Assembly: GCF_011440275.1 (NCBI RefSeq)
Contig: NZ_JAAOIV010000001.1
Location: forward strand, 454,282 to 518,281
Reading direction: 5' to 3'
Source of the DNA: Metallococcus carri
GTDB lineage: Bacteria > Actinomycetota > Actinomycetes > Actinomycetales > Dermatophilaceae
Length of the DNA stretch: 64,000 nt
Below the pieces are notes generated by a model. The model was given only the letters and a program-made list of their open reading frames with translations, was not told the origin of the DNA and did not search any database. Positions 16,316 through 25,167 of the stretch are shown in pieces. A program made the position numbers and the translations under genes. Every line of letters starts with the position of its first letter. Position 1 is the first letter of the stretch.

Positions 16316-17440
16316 TCAGGCGCCCACGAAAGTGCGGACGAGGTCGATGACGCGGTCGACCTGGTCGTCGGTGAGGTCGGGGTACATCGGCAGGCTGATC
16401 TCGGCGTCCGAGTAGGCCTCGGCCACGGGGAACATCCCAGGCCGGTAACCCTGCTCGGCGAAGATCGGCTGCAGGTGCACCGGAATGTAGTTGACCTGCA
16501 CCGCAATCTCGTTGGCGCGTAAGTGATCGAACAACGCCCGGCGTCGCCCGTCGAGGATCCGCAGCGGGTAGAGATGCCACATCGGCGAGGCGCCGGCTCG
16601 GTGGCCCGGCGTGCGCAGCACGTCGATGTCAGCGAAGCCCGCGTTGTAACGGTCGGTGATCTCCTGGCGTCGCGCCTTGAACGCCGGCAGCCGCTTCAGC
16701 TGACTCGAACCCAGCGCGGCCAGCACATCGGGGAGCCGGTAGTTCAGGCCCAGCGAGTTGACCTCGTAGTACCAGCCGCCGTGCTCCGCCATCTGCTCGG
16801 GCACCCGCTCATAACCAATCGACTTGAACAGCCGCGCCCGCTCGAGTAGGTCCGCGTCGCGCGCGACGACCGCGCCGCCCTCGGCGGTCGTGAGGTTCTT
16901 GGTCGGGAAGAAGCTGAACGTCGTGACATCGGCGAGCGACCCGACCGGCATACCGTCCAGGGTGCCCGCGATCGAGTGCGCGGCGTCTTCGAGCAACAGC
17001 GCACCGGCGTCGTGGGCGACCTTCGACAGCGCGGGTGCGTCGATCGGATGCCCGGCATAGTCGACGCCCGCCACCGCGCGGGTGCGCGAGGTGATCGCCG
17101 AGGCTGCCGCCTCAGGGTCGAGGTTGCCGGTGTCCTCGGACACATCGGCAAACACGATCTTGGCGCCGAACCACATCGCGCAGGTCGCCGTCGCGAAGAA
17201 GGTGAGCGGGGTCGTCACGATCTCGTCCCCGGGCTTCAACTGCATGGCGCCGTATGCCGTGTGCAGGGCGGCGGTGCCCGACGTCACTGACACGGATTGT
17301 CCGGAAAGCCCTGCGAGAGAAGCGATTTCGCGCTCGAAGGTGTCGACGGCCGGCCCGGTCGTGAGCCAGTCGCCCTGGAGCACCGAGACGACGGCGTCGA
17401 TATCGGACCGGTCGATCGATTGCCGACCGTAGGGCAGCAT
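16316..17440 (-). CDS. pseC: UDP-4-amino-4,6-dideoxy-N-acetyl-beta-L-altrosamine transaminase
   Basis: A 374-residue DegT/DnrJ/EryC1 aminotransferase. PLP-site features are SVTSGTAALHTAYGA (phosphate cup), the LLEDAAHSIAG aspartate motif, and FFPTKNLTTAEGGAVV, where the lysine forms the Schiff base. The LPYGRQSIDRSDIDAVVSVL start and GDWLTTGP motif are those of PseC. It aminates UDP-2-acetamido-2,6-dideoxy-arabino-hex-4-ulose, the product of PseB. Its ATG at 17440 overlaps the pseB stop by 1 bp (TGATG), giving a tight pseB-pseC operon. The original open frame extends to 17488 but that part lies inside pseB. Confidence 0.93.
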   Translation of the reverse strand: MLPYGRQSIDRSDIDAVVSVLQGDWLTTGPAVDTFEREIASLAGLSGQSVSVTSGTAALHTAYGAMQLKPGDEIVTTPLTFFATATCAMWFGAKIVFADVSEDTGNLDPEAAASAITSRTRAVAGVDYAGHPIDAPALSKVAHDAGALLLEDAAHSIAGTLDGMPVGSLADVTTFSFFPTKNLTTAEGGAVVARDADLLERARLFKSIGYERVPEQMAEHGGWYYEVNSLGLNYRLPDVLAALGSSQLKRLPAFKARRQEITDRYNAGFADIDVLRTPGHRAGASPMWHLYPLRILDGRRRALFDHLRANEIAVQVNYIPVHLQPIFAEQGYRPGMFPVAEAYSDAEISLPMYPDLTDDQVDRVIDLVRTFVGA

Positions 17441-18429
17441 CAGATGCCCGAGTCCAACAGCTCGCGGATGTCCTCGGCGGAGTACCACAGGTCGTTCTTG
17501 TCCGAGGCGCAGTGGAATCCAGCAGGCACCGGCACGGCGTCCTTCGGCGGCTCGTAACCCCAGGTGGCGAGCTCGGGCTGCAGCACGTAGTACTTGCCGT
17601 CCATGACGGTGACCGCGCGGCGGCCCTCCTCCTCGCTGATCATCTCCTCGTGCAGCTTCTCGCCGGGGCGCAGGCCGATGTCGTGCATCTTGGCACCGGG
17701 GGCGACCGCCTGGGCGAGGTCGGTGACCATGTGCGAGGGGATGTGCGGCACGACGAGTTCGCCGCCCTGCATCATCTCGAAGGTGTCGAGCACCATGTCG
17801 ACGGCCTGCGGCAGCGTGATGAGGAAGCGGGTGCAGCGCAGGTCGGTGATCGGCAGCGACTCGCCCGCCTCGTGCAGCGCGCGGAACTTGGGGATGATCG
17901 AGCCGCGCGAGCCGGTGACGTTGCCGTAGCGCACCACGGCGAACCGGGTCGGGTATGCCGCGGCGTAGTGGTTGCCGAGGATGAACAGCTTGTCGGCGGT
18001 CAGCTTCGTCGCGCCATACAGGTTGATCGGGCTGGACGCCTTGTCGGTCGACAGGGCGACGACCTTCTGCACGCCCGAGTCGATCGAGGCCTCGATGACG
18101 TTCTGGCTGCCGAGCACGTTGGTCTTGACGAACTCGTGCGGGTTGTATTCGCCGGTGTCGACCTGCTTGAGGGCCGCGGCGTGGACGACATAGTCGATGC
18201 CGTGCATCGCGCGGCGCAGCCGGTCCAGGTCGCGCACGTCACCGATGAACCAGCGCAGCCGCGGGTCGTCCTTGAACAGCTGCCGGGTCTCCCACTGCTT
18301 GAGCTCGTCGCGCGAATACACGACGACGCGCTTGGGGCCGATCTCGTTCAGCAGCTTGGTGATGAACGCCTTGCCGAAGGACCCGGTACCACCGGTGACC
18401 AGGACGTTGGCCCCTTGCAGAATGCTCAC
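17440..18429 (-). CDS. pseB: UDP-N-acetylglucosamine 4,6-dehydratase (inverting)
   Basis: A 329-residue extended SDR. It has NAD-binding TGGTGSFGKAF near residue 13, the PseB/FlaA1 signature YSRDELKQWE, HAAALKQVDTGEYNP, and the catalytic Lys within the STDKASSPINLYGATKLTADK block. PseB converts UDP-GlcNAc to UDP-2-acetamido-2,6-dideoxy-beta-L-arabino-hex-4-ulose, the committed step of pseudaminic acid synthesis. Length and motifs match the family fully. GTG at 18429 has a GGGAG box about 9-10 bp upstream. It is divergent from pseG, and the 140-bp gap probably holds promoters for both. Confidence 0.95.
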   Translation of the reverse strand: MSILQGANVLVTGGTGSFGKAFITKLLNEIGPKRVVVYSRDELKQWETRQLFKDDPRLRWFIGDVRDLDRLRRAMHGIDYVVHAAALKQVDTGEYNPHEFVKTNVLGSQNVIEASIDSGVQKVVALSTDKASSPINLYGATKLTADKLFILGNHYAAAYPTRFAVVRYGNVTGSRGSIIPKFRALHEAGESLPITDLRCTRFLITLPQAVDMVLDTFEMMQGGELVVPHIPSHMVTDLAQAVAPGAKMHDIGLRPGEKLHEEMISEEEGRRAVTVMDGKYYVLQPELATWGYEPPKDAVPVPAGFHCASDKNDLWYSAEDIRELLDSGI

Positions 18430-18569
18430 GCGTATTGCTCCCGTGGAGTGGACGTTGACCGGACGGCTCCACCGGTTCAGTCCGGGCCGGAGCCACCGGA
18501 AAAGGCTAACATCGAGCCGCCTTGACCCCCGCCCGTGACACGGCGGGCCGCCCCCGACGAGGACCTGCG

Positions 18570-19580
18570 ATGACCACTGAGCGCGTAGCGATCCGGGTGG
18601 ATGCCGCGCCGAGCACCGGTGTGGGGCACGCGATCCGCTGCCTCGCCCTCGCCCAGGAGCTGCTTGCCCGCGGGGTGCCGGTCACCGTGTTCGGCGAGTT
18701 CTCGGTCCCCTGGGTCACCCAGGCGTATGCCGCAGCCGGGCTGGCTCCCGTGCCCGCCGGGGAGTTATCGTCCGCGCCGGTGAGTCACGCCGTGCTCGAC
18801 GGTTACGACCTTTCCCCGCAGGTGGGGATTGCGTTGCGGGACAGGGGCATTCGCCTGCTGGCCCTGGCCGATGGCGACTTCGGCGCGGGCCAGGTGGCCG
18901 ACCTCTACCTCGACCAGAATCTCGCCGCCCGGCTTGATTCGGGTCGCTATGCCAACCCGCAGGCGGAGGTGCTCGCCGGCACCGACTACACCCTGTTTCG
19001 CGACGAGGTGCTGCAGCATCGCCGGGAGCTGCCGTGGCAGGAGTCCGCTCCCCCTACTGTGCTGGCGGTCTTCGGTGGCACCGACCCCTATGACGCGGCC
19101 GCGACCGTGGTGCCACTGCTGCTGGAGACGGGGAAACCCATGGCGCTCAAGGCGATTGCCGCTCAACCGGCCACCGCCGACGCACTCCGGAGGCTGCCCG
19201 TGACCGACGGGCAACACCTGGAGGTGCTCGGTCCCCAGCGCGACCTCGCAGCCGTCGCCGCCGGCTGCGACGCGGCGGTCTCAGCCGCCGGTTCGACGGT
19301 CTGGGAGTTGGCCTGCCTGGGGGTGCCCACCGCCGTGGTGTGTGTGGTGGACAACCAGGAGCCCGGTTATGCGGCCGCGCTGTCGACCGGTGTGGTCGGC
19401 GCGGCGGGCCGATTGGAGGCGCTGCGCAGCGGCGACCCGGCCGAACGCCGACTCGCGCTCGACACCCTCACCCGCCTCACGGGCGACCCGGCATACCGCG
19501 GGGAGTTGGCGCAGCGCGGGAGGTCACGGTTCGACGGGCTCGGCCGCCGGCGCGTCGTCGACCGGCTCCTCGCTCGCTGA
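18570..19580 (+). CDS. pseG: UDP-2,4-diacetamido-2,4,6-trideoxy-beta-L-altropyranose hydrolase
   Basis: A 336-residue GT-B-fold nucleotide-sugar hydrolase related to MurG. The PseG hallmark GVGHAIRCLALAQEL near residue 16 carries the catalytic histidine; later motifs are AVFGGTDPYDAA and AVSAAGSTVWELACLGVP (UDP-binding loop). It releases UDP to give free 2,4-diacetamido-trideoxy-altrose for PseI. ATG at 18570 has GAGGA about 7 bp upstream; a TAACAT -10-like box near 18507 would give a leader of about 50 bp. Its 3' end overlaps the convergent membrane protein gene by 57 bp. Confidence 0.92.
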   Translation: MTTERVAIRVDAAPSTGVGHAIRCLALAQELLARGVPVTVFGEFSVPWVTQAYAAAGLAPVPAGELSSAPVSHAVLDGYDLSPQVGIALRDRGIRLLALADGDFGAGQVADLYLDQNLAARLDSGRYANPQAEVLAGTDYTLFRDEVLQHRRELPWQESAPPTVLAVFGGTDPYDAAATVVPLLLETGKPMALKAIAAQPATADALRRLPVTDGQHLEVLGPQRDLAAVAAGCDAAVSAAGSTVWELACLGVPTAVVCVVDNQEPGYAAALSTGVVGAAGRLEALRSGDPAERRLALDTLTRLTGDPAYRGELAQRGRSRFDGLGRRRVVDRLLAR

Positions 19581-21137
19581 CCGGGGCGCCAGCGCGATCG
19601 GCAGGACCACCGCGGCGAGCACGCAGATCATCGGGACATGCCCGAGCAGATAGCGCGAGCGCCCCTGGAACAGGTCGGTGAACGCGGCGATCCCGAGCAG
19701 GGAGGTCGCCATCACCAGCAGGTCGAACCGATACCGCGACCGCAGCAGTCCGACGCCGGCGAGCACGAGCAGCAGCAGCCACCCGATCTGGGCGACATCG
19801 ACATGCAGCTGCCACGCCGAGCCCGAGGGTGCGGCGAACCCTTGCACGGCACGCGAGACGGGGTCCGAGCGCATCGGCGGCTCGAACCGGTCGTGCCCTT
19901 CGCCGTAGGCCCAGAAGGTGCCGTCGCCCCAGTTGAAGATGGTCTTGTTGACCGCGAAGGACGCCATCCCGCGCGCGCCGCGCCGCTCGATCGTGTCGCG
20001 GACCATCTGCCGGGCGATCTGCGCCTGCTGCCCGGTCGGCAGCCCGGTGGTGCGGTGCTCGATGTCGTCGCTGAACAGGCCGTAGTACACGCCCCCGCCT
20101 ATGCCCGGGCTCGTGCGGATGCCGGACGCGACATAGGTCCACGGCGAGGCGCTGATGCCCGGGGTCAGCCCGGACAGGCCGCTCATCGAGATGGCCGCCT
20201 GGTTGACTCCCCACGCGCTCACCAGGCAGGCCACCGCGCACACGCCGATCGCCGCGGCCCGGGTGAGCCACGCTCCGCGCCGCACCAGGATCGCCAGCAC
20301 CACCGCGACCAGGCCGACGAGCGGCGTCACCTTGATCGCGTACCCGACGCCCAGGCTCGCCCCGGTCATGGCCCACCAGAGCGCGGCGCGGGCACCGCGA
20401 CGCTCGATCGCCATCAGGCTGGCTGCGAGCGCCGCGACCGGCGACCACAGCGCGAGCAGGTCGGTGTAGGGCACCGACAGCCACGGCGACAGGGACACCA
20501 GCAGCGTGAAGGGGACCAACGACAAGGCCCCCGCGCGGGCTCCGGCGATCCGCCGGGCGCACCACCACACCAACGCCACCGTGCCGGCGACGATCAGCGT
20601 GTTGACGATCGCCCACCACAGCGCGTAGCCACCACCGACCTCCCGGTCGAGCGTGTTCGCCAGGCGGGCGACTGCGAGCAGGACGCGGTTGTTCGGGAAG
20701 CGGGAGAAATAGGCCGCGTGCTGGCTCATGCTGAACTTGCTGTATGACGCCAGGTGCACCAGTTCGGCGTCCCAGGTCGTGCGGTATGCCGAACCCCACG
20801 CCACCAGCCCGGCGATGAGCGTGGACGCCACACCCGCGCCGAGGCCCACTCGCCGCCAGGCGCGCTCGGACCACGATGGCGAGCGCAACCGGCCGGACCA
20901 CCACAAGGCGGCGACGGCCGCAACGACCAGCAGCACCACGGGAGTGACGACCCAGCGGTCGGGCGGGTAGATCGACGGGCGCGGGTGCACCAGCACCAGG
21001 AGCACCACGGCGAGCAGGCAGCCGCCGGTGAACCGCTGCACCCACGTGCCGGTACGTTCCCCCAGGTCCACGGCGATCCCCCTGAACTTCGCTCGACCGG
21101 GCCGGTTCGAGTCTACGGCTGGATGCGCCGTGGTCAC
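19524..21137 (-). CDS. Multipass membrane protein, GT-C-like glycosyltransferase
   Basis: A 537-residue integral membrane protein with roughly ten hydrophobic segments (for example LLAVVLLVLVHP, VVLLVVAAVAALWW, LIVAGTVALVWWCA, LVGLVAVVLAIL, ICVLAAVVLPIALA). An early extracytoplasmic loop carries TTWDAELVHLASYSK and FSRFPNNRVLLAVARL, a DxE-plus-asparagine layout seen in GT-C/PMT-like enzymes that use polyprenyl-phosphate sugars. It may add side sugars to the exported polymer. GTG at 21137 is 2 bp after the SDR stop, making it the last gene of a three-gene minus-strand operon with the cytidylyltransferase fusion. No close family recognised; the GT-C label is inferred from topology. Confidence 0.8.
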   Translation of the reverse strand: MTTAHPAVDSNRPGRAKFRGIAVDLGERTGTWVQRFTGGCLLAVVLLVLVHPRPSIYPPDRWVVTPVVLLVVAAVAALWWSGRLRSPSWSERAWRRVGLGAGVASTLIAGLVAWGSAYRTTWDAELVHLASYSKFSMSQHAAYFSRFPNNRVLLAVARLANTLDREVGGGYALWWAIVNTLIVAGTVALVWWCARRIAGARAGALSLVPFTLLVSLSPWLSVPYTDLLALWSPVAALAASLMAIERRGARAALWWAMTGASLGVGYAIKVTPLVGLVAVVLAILVRRGAWLTRAAAIGVCAVACLVSAWGVNQAAISMSGLSGLTPGISASPWTYVASGIRTSPGIGGGVYYGLFSDDIEHRTTGLPTGQQAQIARQMVRDTIERRGARGMASFAVNKTIFNWGDGTFWAYGEGHDRFEPPMRSDPVSRAVQGFAAPSGSAWQLHVDVAQIGWLLLLVLAGVGLLRSRYRFDLLVMATSLLGIAAFTDLFQGRSRYLLGHVPMICVLAAVVLPIALAPRSASEEPVDDAPAAEPVEP

Positions 21138-21139
21138 CG

Positions 21140-21922
21140 TCAGCGGGCGGTCCAGCCGCCGTCCACCGGGATCGTGGCACCGGTGACGAAGCGTGAATGC
21201 GGCGAGGCGAGGAACAGCAGCGCGGTGCGGATGTCGTCGGGCGCGCCGATGGTGCCGGTGAGGGTGTGGTCCTGCAGCGACTGCACGAAGGCCGGGTCGG
21301 CCTGCGCGGCGGTCGCGGGGAACGGACCCGGCGTGATCGCGTTGACCCGGATGCCGTCCCGGCCCAGTTCGGCCGCGGCATACCGGGTCAGCTGCAGCAG
21401 TGCCGCCTTGGCCGCGCCGTAGAACGGCGGGTTGCGGCCCTCCTCGGCGGCATACATCGACAGGTCCGGCGCGACCACGCCATACATCGAGGAGATATTG
21501 ACGATCGAGGGTGACGACCCGGCGGCGACCGCCGCGGCCAGACCGGGGCGGGCGGCGTTGATGCCGGCCCAGGCCGCCTTGACCGCGAGGTCGAAGGCCT
21601 CGTCGAAGTTGGCGGCGGTGGCGGTGCGCAGGGAGCCGCCACGACCCACATGGGCGTTGTTGACCAGCACGTCGATGCGGGACAGGGAGCCGAGCAGGGC
21701 GGGCCAGGCGTCGGTGGTCACATCGGCCTGCTGGAGGGCGATGTCACCCTCCAGCCCGTCCAGCGCTGCGCGGAGTCGGCCGGTGTCGCGGCCGACCGCG
21801 TGCACGGTGGCGCCGGCCTCCGCGAGCGCCCCGACCATGGCCCGGCCGAGCCAGCCGGAGGCGCCGCTCACCACCGCGGTCGCGCCGTCCAACCGGAACA
21901 GGCGCGCACTGTCCGACACCAT
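21140..21922 (-). CDS. SDR-family oxidoreductase (PtmA-like)
   Basis: A 260-residue classical SDR: SGASGWLGRAMVGAL (cofactor glycines), VLVNNAHVGRGG, ISSMYGVVAPD with the catalytic serine, and PPFYGAAKAALLQLTRY with Tyr/Lys. The C-terminal VTGATIPVDGGWTAR is typical. Its ATG overlaps the stop of the cytidylyltransferase-AKR gene by 1 bp. SDRs next to nonulosonic acid cytidylyltransferases (as PtmA beside PtmB in Campylobacter) are known; the substrate here is probably a sugar intermediate, but that is context only. Confidence 0.85.
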   Translation of the reverse strand: MVSDSARLFRLDGATAVVSGASGWLGRAMVGALAEAGATVHAVGRDTGRLRAALDGLEGDIALQQADVTTDAWPALLGSLSRIDVLVNNAHVGRGGSLRTATAANFDEAFDLAVKAAWAGINAARPGLAAAVAAGSSPSIVNISSMYGVVAPDLSMYAAEEGRNPPFYGAAKAALLQLTRYAAAELGRDGIRVNAITPGPFPATAAQADPAFVQSLQDHTLTGTIGAPDDIRTALLFLASPHSRFVTGATIPVDGGWTAR

Positions 21923-23559
21923 CACTCCACCTTCCAGCTGCTGGGGTCGATCAGTGTGGCACTGCCGGCTGGGAGCACCTCGTCGACCCGAGCGATCTGC
22001 GCGCGGGTGAGTGCGGGGCGGGCCATGAGTTCGGCCTGGCTGCGCACCTGGTCGGTGGTTTCGGCGCCGAGCACGACCGAGGTGACGAACTCGTGCCCGC
22101 GCACATAGGCGACCGCCAGGTCCGCGACGCTGGCCCGGCCGAGCTCTTGCACGCACCGGTCGAGGCCGGCGCGGATGGCGGCGACGTCGTCGGGCAGGTT
22201 GACCGGCCAGCGAGCGGCGTCGGGAGCGGCGAGCAGCCCCTGCAGGAACACGCTGCGGGCGGTGCAGATCACGTCGGGACGGGCGGCGAGCGCCTCCTGC
22301 ACCTCAGGCGCGGTCCAGCGGCGGTCGGCGAGATTGAAGGGCAACTGCACGTACCCGAGCCGGGGGTCGCCCAGCGCCTCGATCAGCTCCGCCGGGGTCG
22401 ACAACGAGGTGCCGATCACCGTGGTCATGCCGTCGGCGCGCACCTGCTCCAGCGCGTCGGCGACCGCGCCACCGCCCTTGCCCCAGTCGGCCCAGCGGTG
22501 CAGCAGCAACGCCGCCACCGTGCTGGACCGCAGCAGCCGCAGCGACTCCTGCACCGAGGCGGCCACCGCATCGCGCGCCGCGCCCGTCGTCGCGTCCGGG
22601 GCCAGGTCGTCCAGCGGCCGGATCTTGGTGACCACGCCGATGCGTTCGGACAGGCCGTGCGCCAGCGAGGCACCGATGCGGGCTTCGGACTCGCCATACG
22701 CCCGCGCCGTGTCGACATGCGTGACACCCGAGGCGGCCGCGACGGCGAGGATGCGAGCGGCACCCACGGCGTCCGGCTGGCCGACGCTGTTGGCGGCGCC
22801 ATAGGTGATGCCGAGCTGGACCGCGCCGAGCACCCAGGGTCCCTGCGCGATCGCGTTGTCACGGCTGCCGGCGAGCGGGGTCGGCAGCGCGCCGCCCGCT
22901 CCTGCCCAGGCCCGCAGCAGGTCGCGCCAGGGCGCGCGCACCGCGTCGTCGACCCGGCCGAGGGCGGTCGCGGCGACGACATAGTCCTGCAGCGTGTCGA
23001 TGGTGCAGCGCACCCGGGCGGGGTCGCCAGCGGCGAGGGTCGGCACAAAGTCCAGGTCGGCCGTATGCCGGCGCACCCACGGCGTGACGTGTTCGCGGTC
23101 GAAGGCGTCGGTGGCGTCCCGGGCCGCCTCGCGCAGCAGCCGCACGCGGATCACCTCGGCGCCGACGCCGTAGATATCGGCCATGGTGACGCGGATGTAG
23201 TCCTCGCCGGCTGCCTCCATGGTGTCCACGAGCTCGGTGAGGAAGGAACCGTCGGGCACGGCGTTGTCGCCGGTGAGGCGCACGACGAGGTCGTCGTCGG
23301 CCAGGTCGGCGGTGGCCGCGACGAACCGGCCGAGCGGGTCGTGCAGCGAGCCCCGGAAGACGCGCACGCCCGCGGCCTGCACCGCCTCGGCGAGCACGTC
23401 GTCGTCGGACTGATCGCTGGTGGCGACCACCACATCCATGCCGGTATTGCCGGCCCGCCGCGCGGTCAGCACCACGGCCGGCATACCCGCGAGCGTCAGC
23501 ATCGCCTTGCCGGGCAGCCTCGTGGACGACAGGCGCGACTGGATCACCACACGGATCAT
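21922..23559 (-). CDS. Cytidylyltransferase (SpsF/PseF-like) fused to aldo/keto reductase
   Basis: A 545-residue two-domain protein. Residues 1-235 form an SpsF-type nucleotidyltransferase (MIRVVIQSRLSSTRLPGKAM with the nucleotide loop, VVVATSDQSDDD, FRGSLHDPLGRF, VVRLTGDNAVPDG, FDREHVTPWVRRH), expected to make a CMP-nonulosonic acid. Residues 250-545 form an aldo/keto reductase (LGAVQLGITYGAAN, THVDTARAYGESEARIG with Asp/Tyr, VVTKIRP with Lys, LLLHRW with His). No other PseF candidate is in the window, so this is the likely CMP-Pse synthase. ATG at 23559 has TAGCGT 7 bp upstream, suggesting a leaderless mRNA. What the reductase domain does is unknown. Confidence 0.88.
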   Translation of the reverse strand: MIRVVIQSRLSSTRLPGKAMLTLAGMPAVVLTARRAGNTGMDVVVATSDQSDDDVLAEAVQAAGVRVFRGSLHDPLGRFVAATADLADDDLVVRLTGDNAVPDGSFLTELVDTMEAAGEDYIRVTMADIYGVGAEVIRVRLLREAARDATDAFDREHVTPWVRRHTADLDFVPTLAAGDPARVRCTIDTLQDYVVAATALGRVDDAVRAPWRDLLRAWAGAGGALPTPLAGSRDNAIAQGPWVLGAVQLGITYGAANSVGQPDAVGAARILAVAAASGVTHVDTARAYGESEARIGASLAHGLSERIGVVTKIRPLDDLAPDATTGAARDAVAASVQESLRLLRSSTVAALLLHRWADWGKGGGAVADALEQVRADGMTTVIGTSLSTPAELIEALGDPRLGYVQLPFNLADRRWTAPEVQEALAARPDVICTARSVFLQGLLAAPDAARWPVNLPDDVAAIRAGLDRCVQELGRASVADLAVAYVRGHEFVTSVVLGAETTDQVRSQAELMARPALTRAQIARVDEVLPAGSATLIDPSSWKVE

Positions 23560-23566
23560 GTGTTGG

Positions 23567-23616
23567 ACGCTATCGGCCGGTGCGGGCTGCCGTGCCGCGG
23601 CACGCCACCCTACGCT
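23567..23616. promoter_or_regulatory. Divergent leaderless promoters
   Basis: The minus-strand box TAGCGT (complement of 23567-23572) lies 7 bp before the ATG at 23559. The plus-strand box TACGCT at 23611-23616 lies 6 bp before the ATG at 23623. Both genes would be transcribed from or within a base or two of their start codons. Confidence 0.6.
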
Positions 23617-23622
23617 CGGAGG

Positions 23623-24216
23623 ATGCGCATCGAGGCTCTCCTGCCGGCCCTGCTCGCCGACCCCGCGCGCCCCCGTGTGACCTGGTATGACGAGGGCACC
23701 GGTGAGCGGATCGAGCTGTCCGGCCGGGTGCTCGCCAACTGGGTCGCCAAGGCCGGCAACTGGCTGCAGGACGAAGCCGATGTCTCGGTCGGCACCACCC
23801 TCGGGCTGCGGCTGCCGACCGATCATTGGCGGTGCGTCTACTGGGCGCTCGCCGGATGGGCTTGTGGCACAACGGTATTGCTCGACGCAGATGCCGAGGT
23901 GACGGTCGGCTTCGCCGACGCCGAGCTGGTCGAACCGACCCGCTCCCTGTCCCCCAGCCCGCTGATGTCGATGCCGGATGTCTTCACGCCGTATGTCGTG
24001 CCCGCGCCGACCGATGCTGCTCTCGGGACGATCACGTATGCCGACCTGATCCGCCCGGCCGGCGCCGACCGGGAGTTGCTGGAGGGTGACGGGGTGGAGA
24101 CGCTGCGGCGCGTCCTGGACCTGCTCGCGGCAGACGGGTCAGTCGTGCTGGTGCGGAATGCCACACCGCAGCGGCGGGCCGAGATCGCCGAGACCGAGGG
24201 GGCGACGGCCGGCTGA
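23623..24216 (+). CDS. TIGR03089 family protein
   Basis: A 197-residue actinobacterial protein of unknown function resembling the N-terminal part of acyl-CoA synthetases (WYDEGTGERIELSGRVLANWVAKAGNWL, LGLRLPTDHWRCVYWALAGW) but lacking the ATP loop and C-terminal catalytic domain, as is usual for this family. ATG at 23623 directly abuts GGAGG, too close for a ribosome site, while TACGCT lies 6 bp upstream, so leaderless translation is likely. This family is commonly found near LCP and cell-envelope genes in actinobacteria. Confidence 0.82.
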   Translation: MRIEALLPALLADPARPRVTWYDEGTGERIELSGRVLANWVAKAGNWLQDEADVSVGTTLGLRLPTDHWRCVYWALAGWACGTTVLLDADAEVTVGFADAELVEPTRSLSPSPLMSMPDVFTPYVVPAPTDAALGTITYADLIRPAGADRELLEGDGVETLRRVLDLLAADGSVVLVRNATPQRRAEIAETEGATAG

Positions 24217-24227
24217 CCGCCCGGATG

Positions 24228-24233
24228 TAGCCT
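24228..24233 (+). promoter_or_regulatory. Leaderless -10 box for scoA
   Basis: TAGCCT lies 7 bp before the ATG at 24241, with no ribosome site between. Confidence 0.55.
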
Positions 24234-24240
24234 GCGTCAC

Positions 24241-25014
24241 ATGGACAAGGTCGTCTCCTCCGCCGCGGACGCGGTGGCCGACATTGCCACCGGGTCGTCG
24301 CTCGCGGTCGGTGGTTTCGGTCTCTGCGGCATGCCGATGGTGCTCATCAAGGCTCTTCACGACACGGGTGTCACCGACCTCGACGTCGTCTCCAACAACT
24401 GTGGAGTCGACGACTGGGGTCTGGGAATCCTGTTGCAGGACAAGCGCATTCGTCGGATGACGGCGTCATACGTCGGGGAGAACAAGGAGTTCGCGCGGCA
24501 ATATCTGTCCGGTGAGCTCGAAGTGGTGCTCACCCCGCAGGGGACGCTCGCGGAGAAGCTGCGGGCGGGCGGCTGCGGCATACCGGCGTTCTTCACCGCG
24601 ACGGGCGGCGGGACCCAGATCGCCGAGGGCGGACTGCCGTGGCGGTATGCCGAGGATGGTTCGGTCGCGATCGCGTCCCCGCCGAAGGAGACGCGCACCT
24701 TTGGTGACCGCGAGTACGTGCTGGAGGAGGCGATCAGCACCGACTTCGGGCTGGTGCGGGCGGCGGTCGGTGACCGGCACGGCAATCTGGTCTTCCACTC
24801 CAGTGCCCGCAACTTCAACCCGTTGTGTGCGATGGCCGGGCGGGTGACTATCGCCGAGGTCGAGCAGCTGGTGGAGCCGGGTGAGATCGACCCGGACCGG
24901 GTGCATCTGCCGGGGATCTTCGTGCACCGGGTGGTGCCGTTGACACGTGAGCAAGTGGCGGAGAAGCGCATCGAGAAGCGAACGGTCCGCGCAACGAAAG
25001 GCGAGGCACAGTGA
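24241..25014 (+). CDS. scoA: 3-oxoacid CoA-transferase subunit A
   Basis: A 257-residue family I CoA-transferase alpha subunit. The signature VGGFGLCGMPMVLI near residue 21 and SNNCGVDDWGLG match succinyl-CoA:3-oxoacid CoA-transferase (ScoA/AtoD). It forms a complex with the beta subunit encoded downstream and moves CoA between succinyl-CoA and acetoacetate. The C-terminal tail [15 protein letters not shown] is encoded by the first unit of an 83-bp tandem duplication that continues past the stop. Confidence 0.92.
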   Translation: MDKVVSSAADAVADIATGSSLAVGGFGLCGMPMVLIKALHDTGVTDLDVVSNNCGVDDWGLGILLQDKRIRRMTASYVGENKEFARQYLSGELEVVLTPQGTLAEKLRAGGCGIPAFFTATGGGTQIAEGGLPWRYAEDGSVAIASPPKETRTFGDREYVLEEAISTDFGLVRAAVGDRHGNLVFHSSARNFNPLCAMAGRVTIAEVEQLVEPGEIDPDRVHLPGIFVHRVVPLTREQVAEKRIEKRTVRATKGEAQ

Positions 25015-25151
25015 CGGCGACGTGCGCGCGGGCCGAGAGCTCGACCAAGAACATCGAGAAGCGAACGGTCCGTGCAACGAAAGGCGAGGCACAGTGACGG
25101 CGACGTGCGCGCGGGCCGAGAGCTCGACCAAGAACATCGAGAAGCGAACGG
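24969..25151 (+). repeat. 83-bp tandem duplication at the scoA-scoB junction
   Basis: CATCGAGAAGCGAACGGT starts at 24969, 25052 and 25135, giving an exact 83-bp period with nearly identical copies. The first copy encodes the scoA C-terminus and stop; the second repeats that end, including a second TGA. The 83-bp period is not a multiple of three and pushes scoB away from scoA. The near-identity of copies indicates a recent event. Confidence 0.92.
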
Positions 25152-25167
25152 TGAGGGGGCAGGGCTG

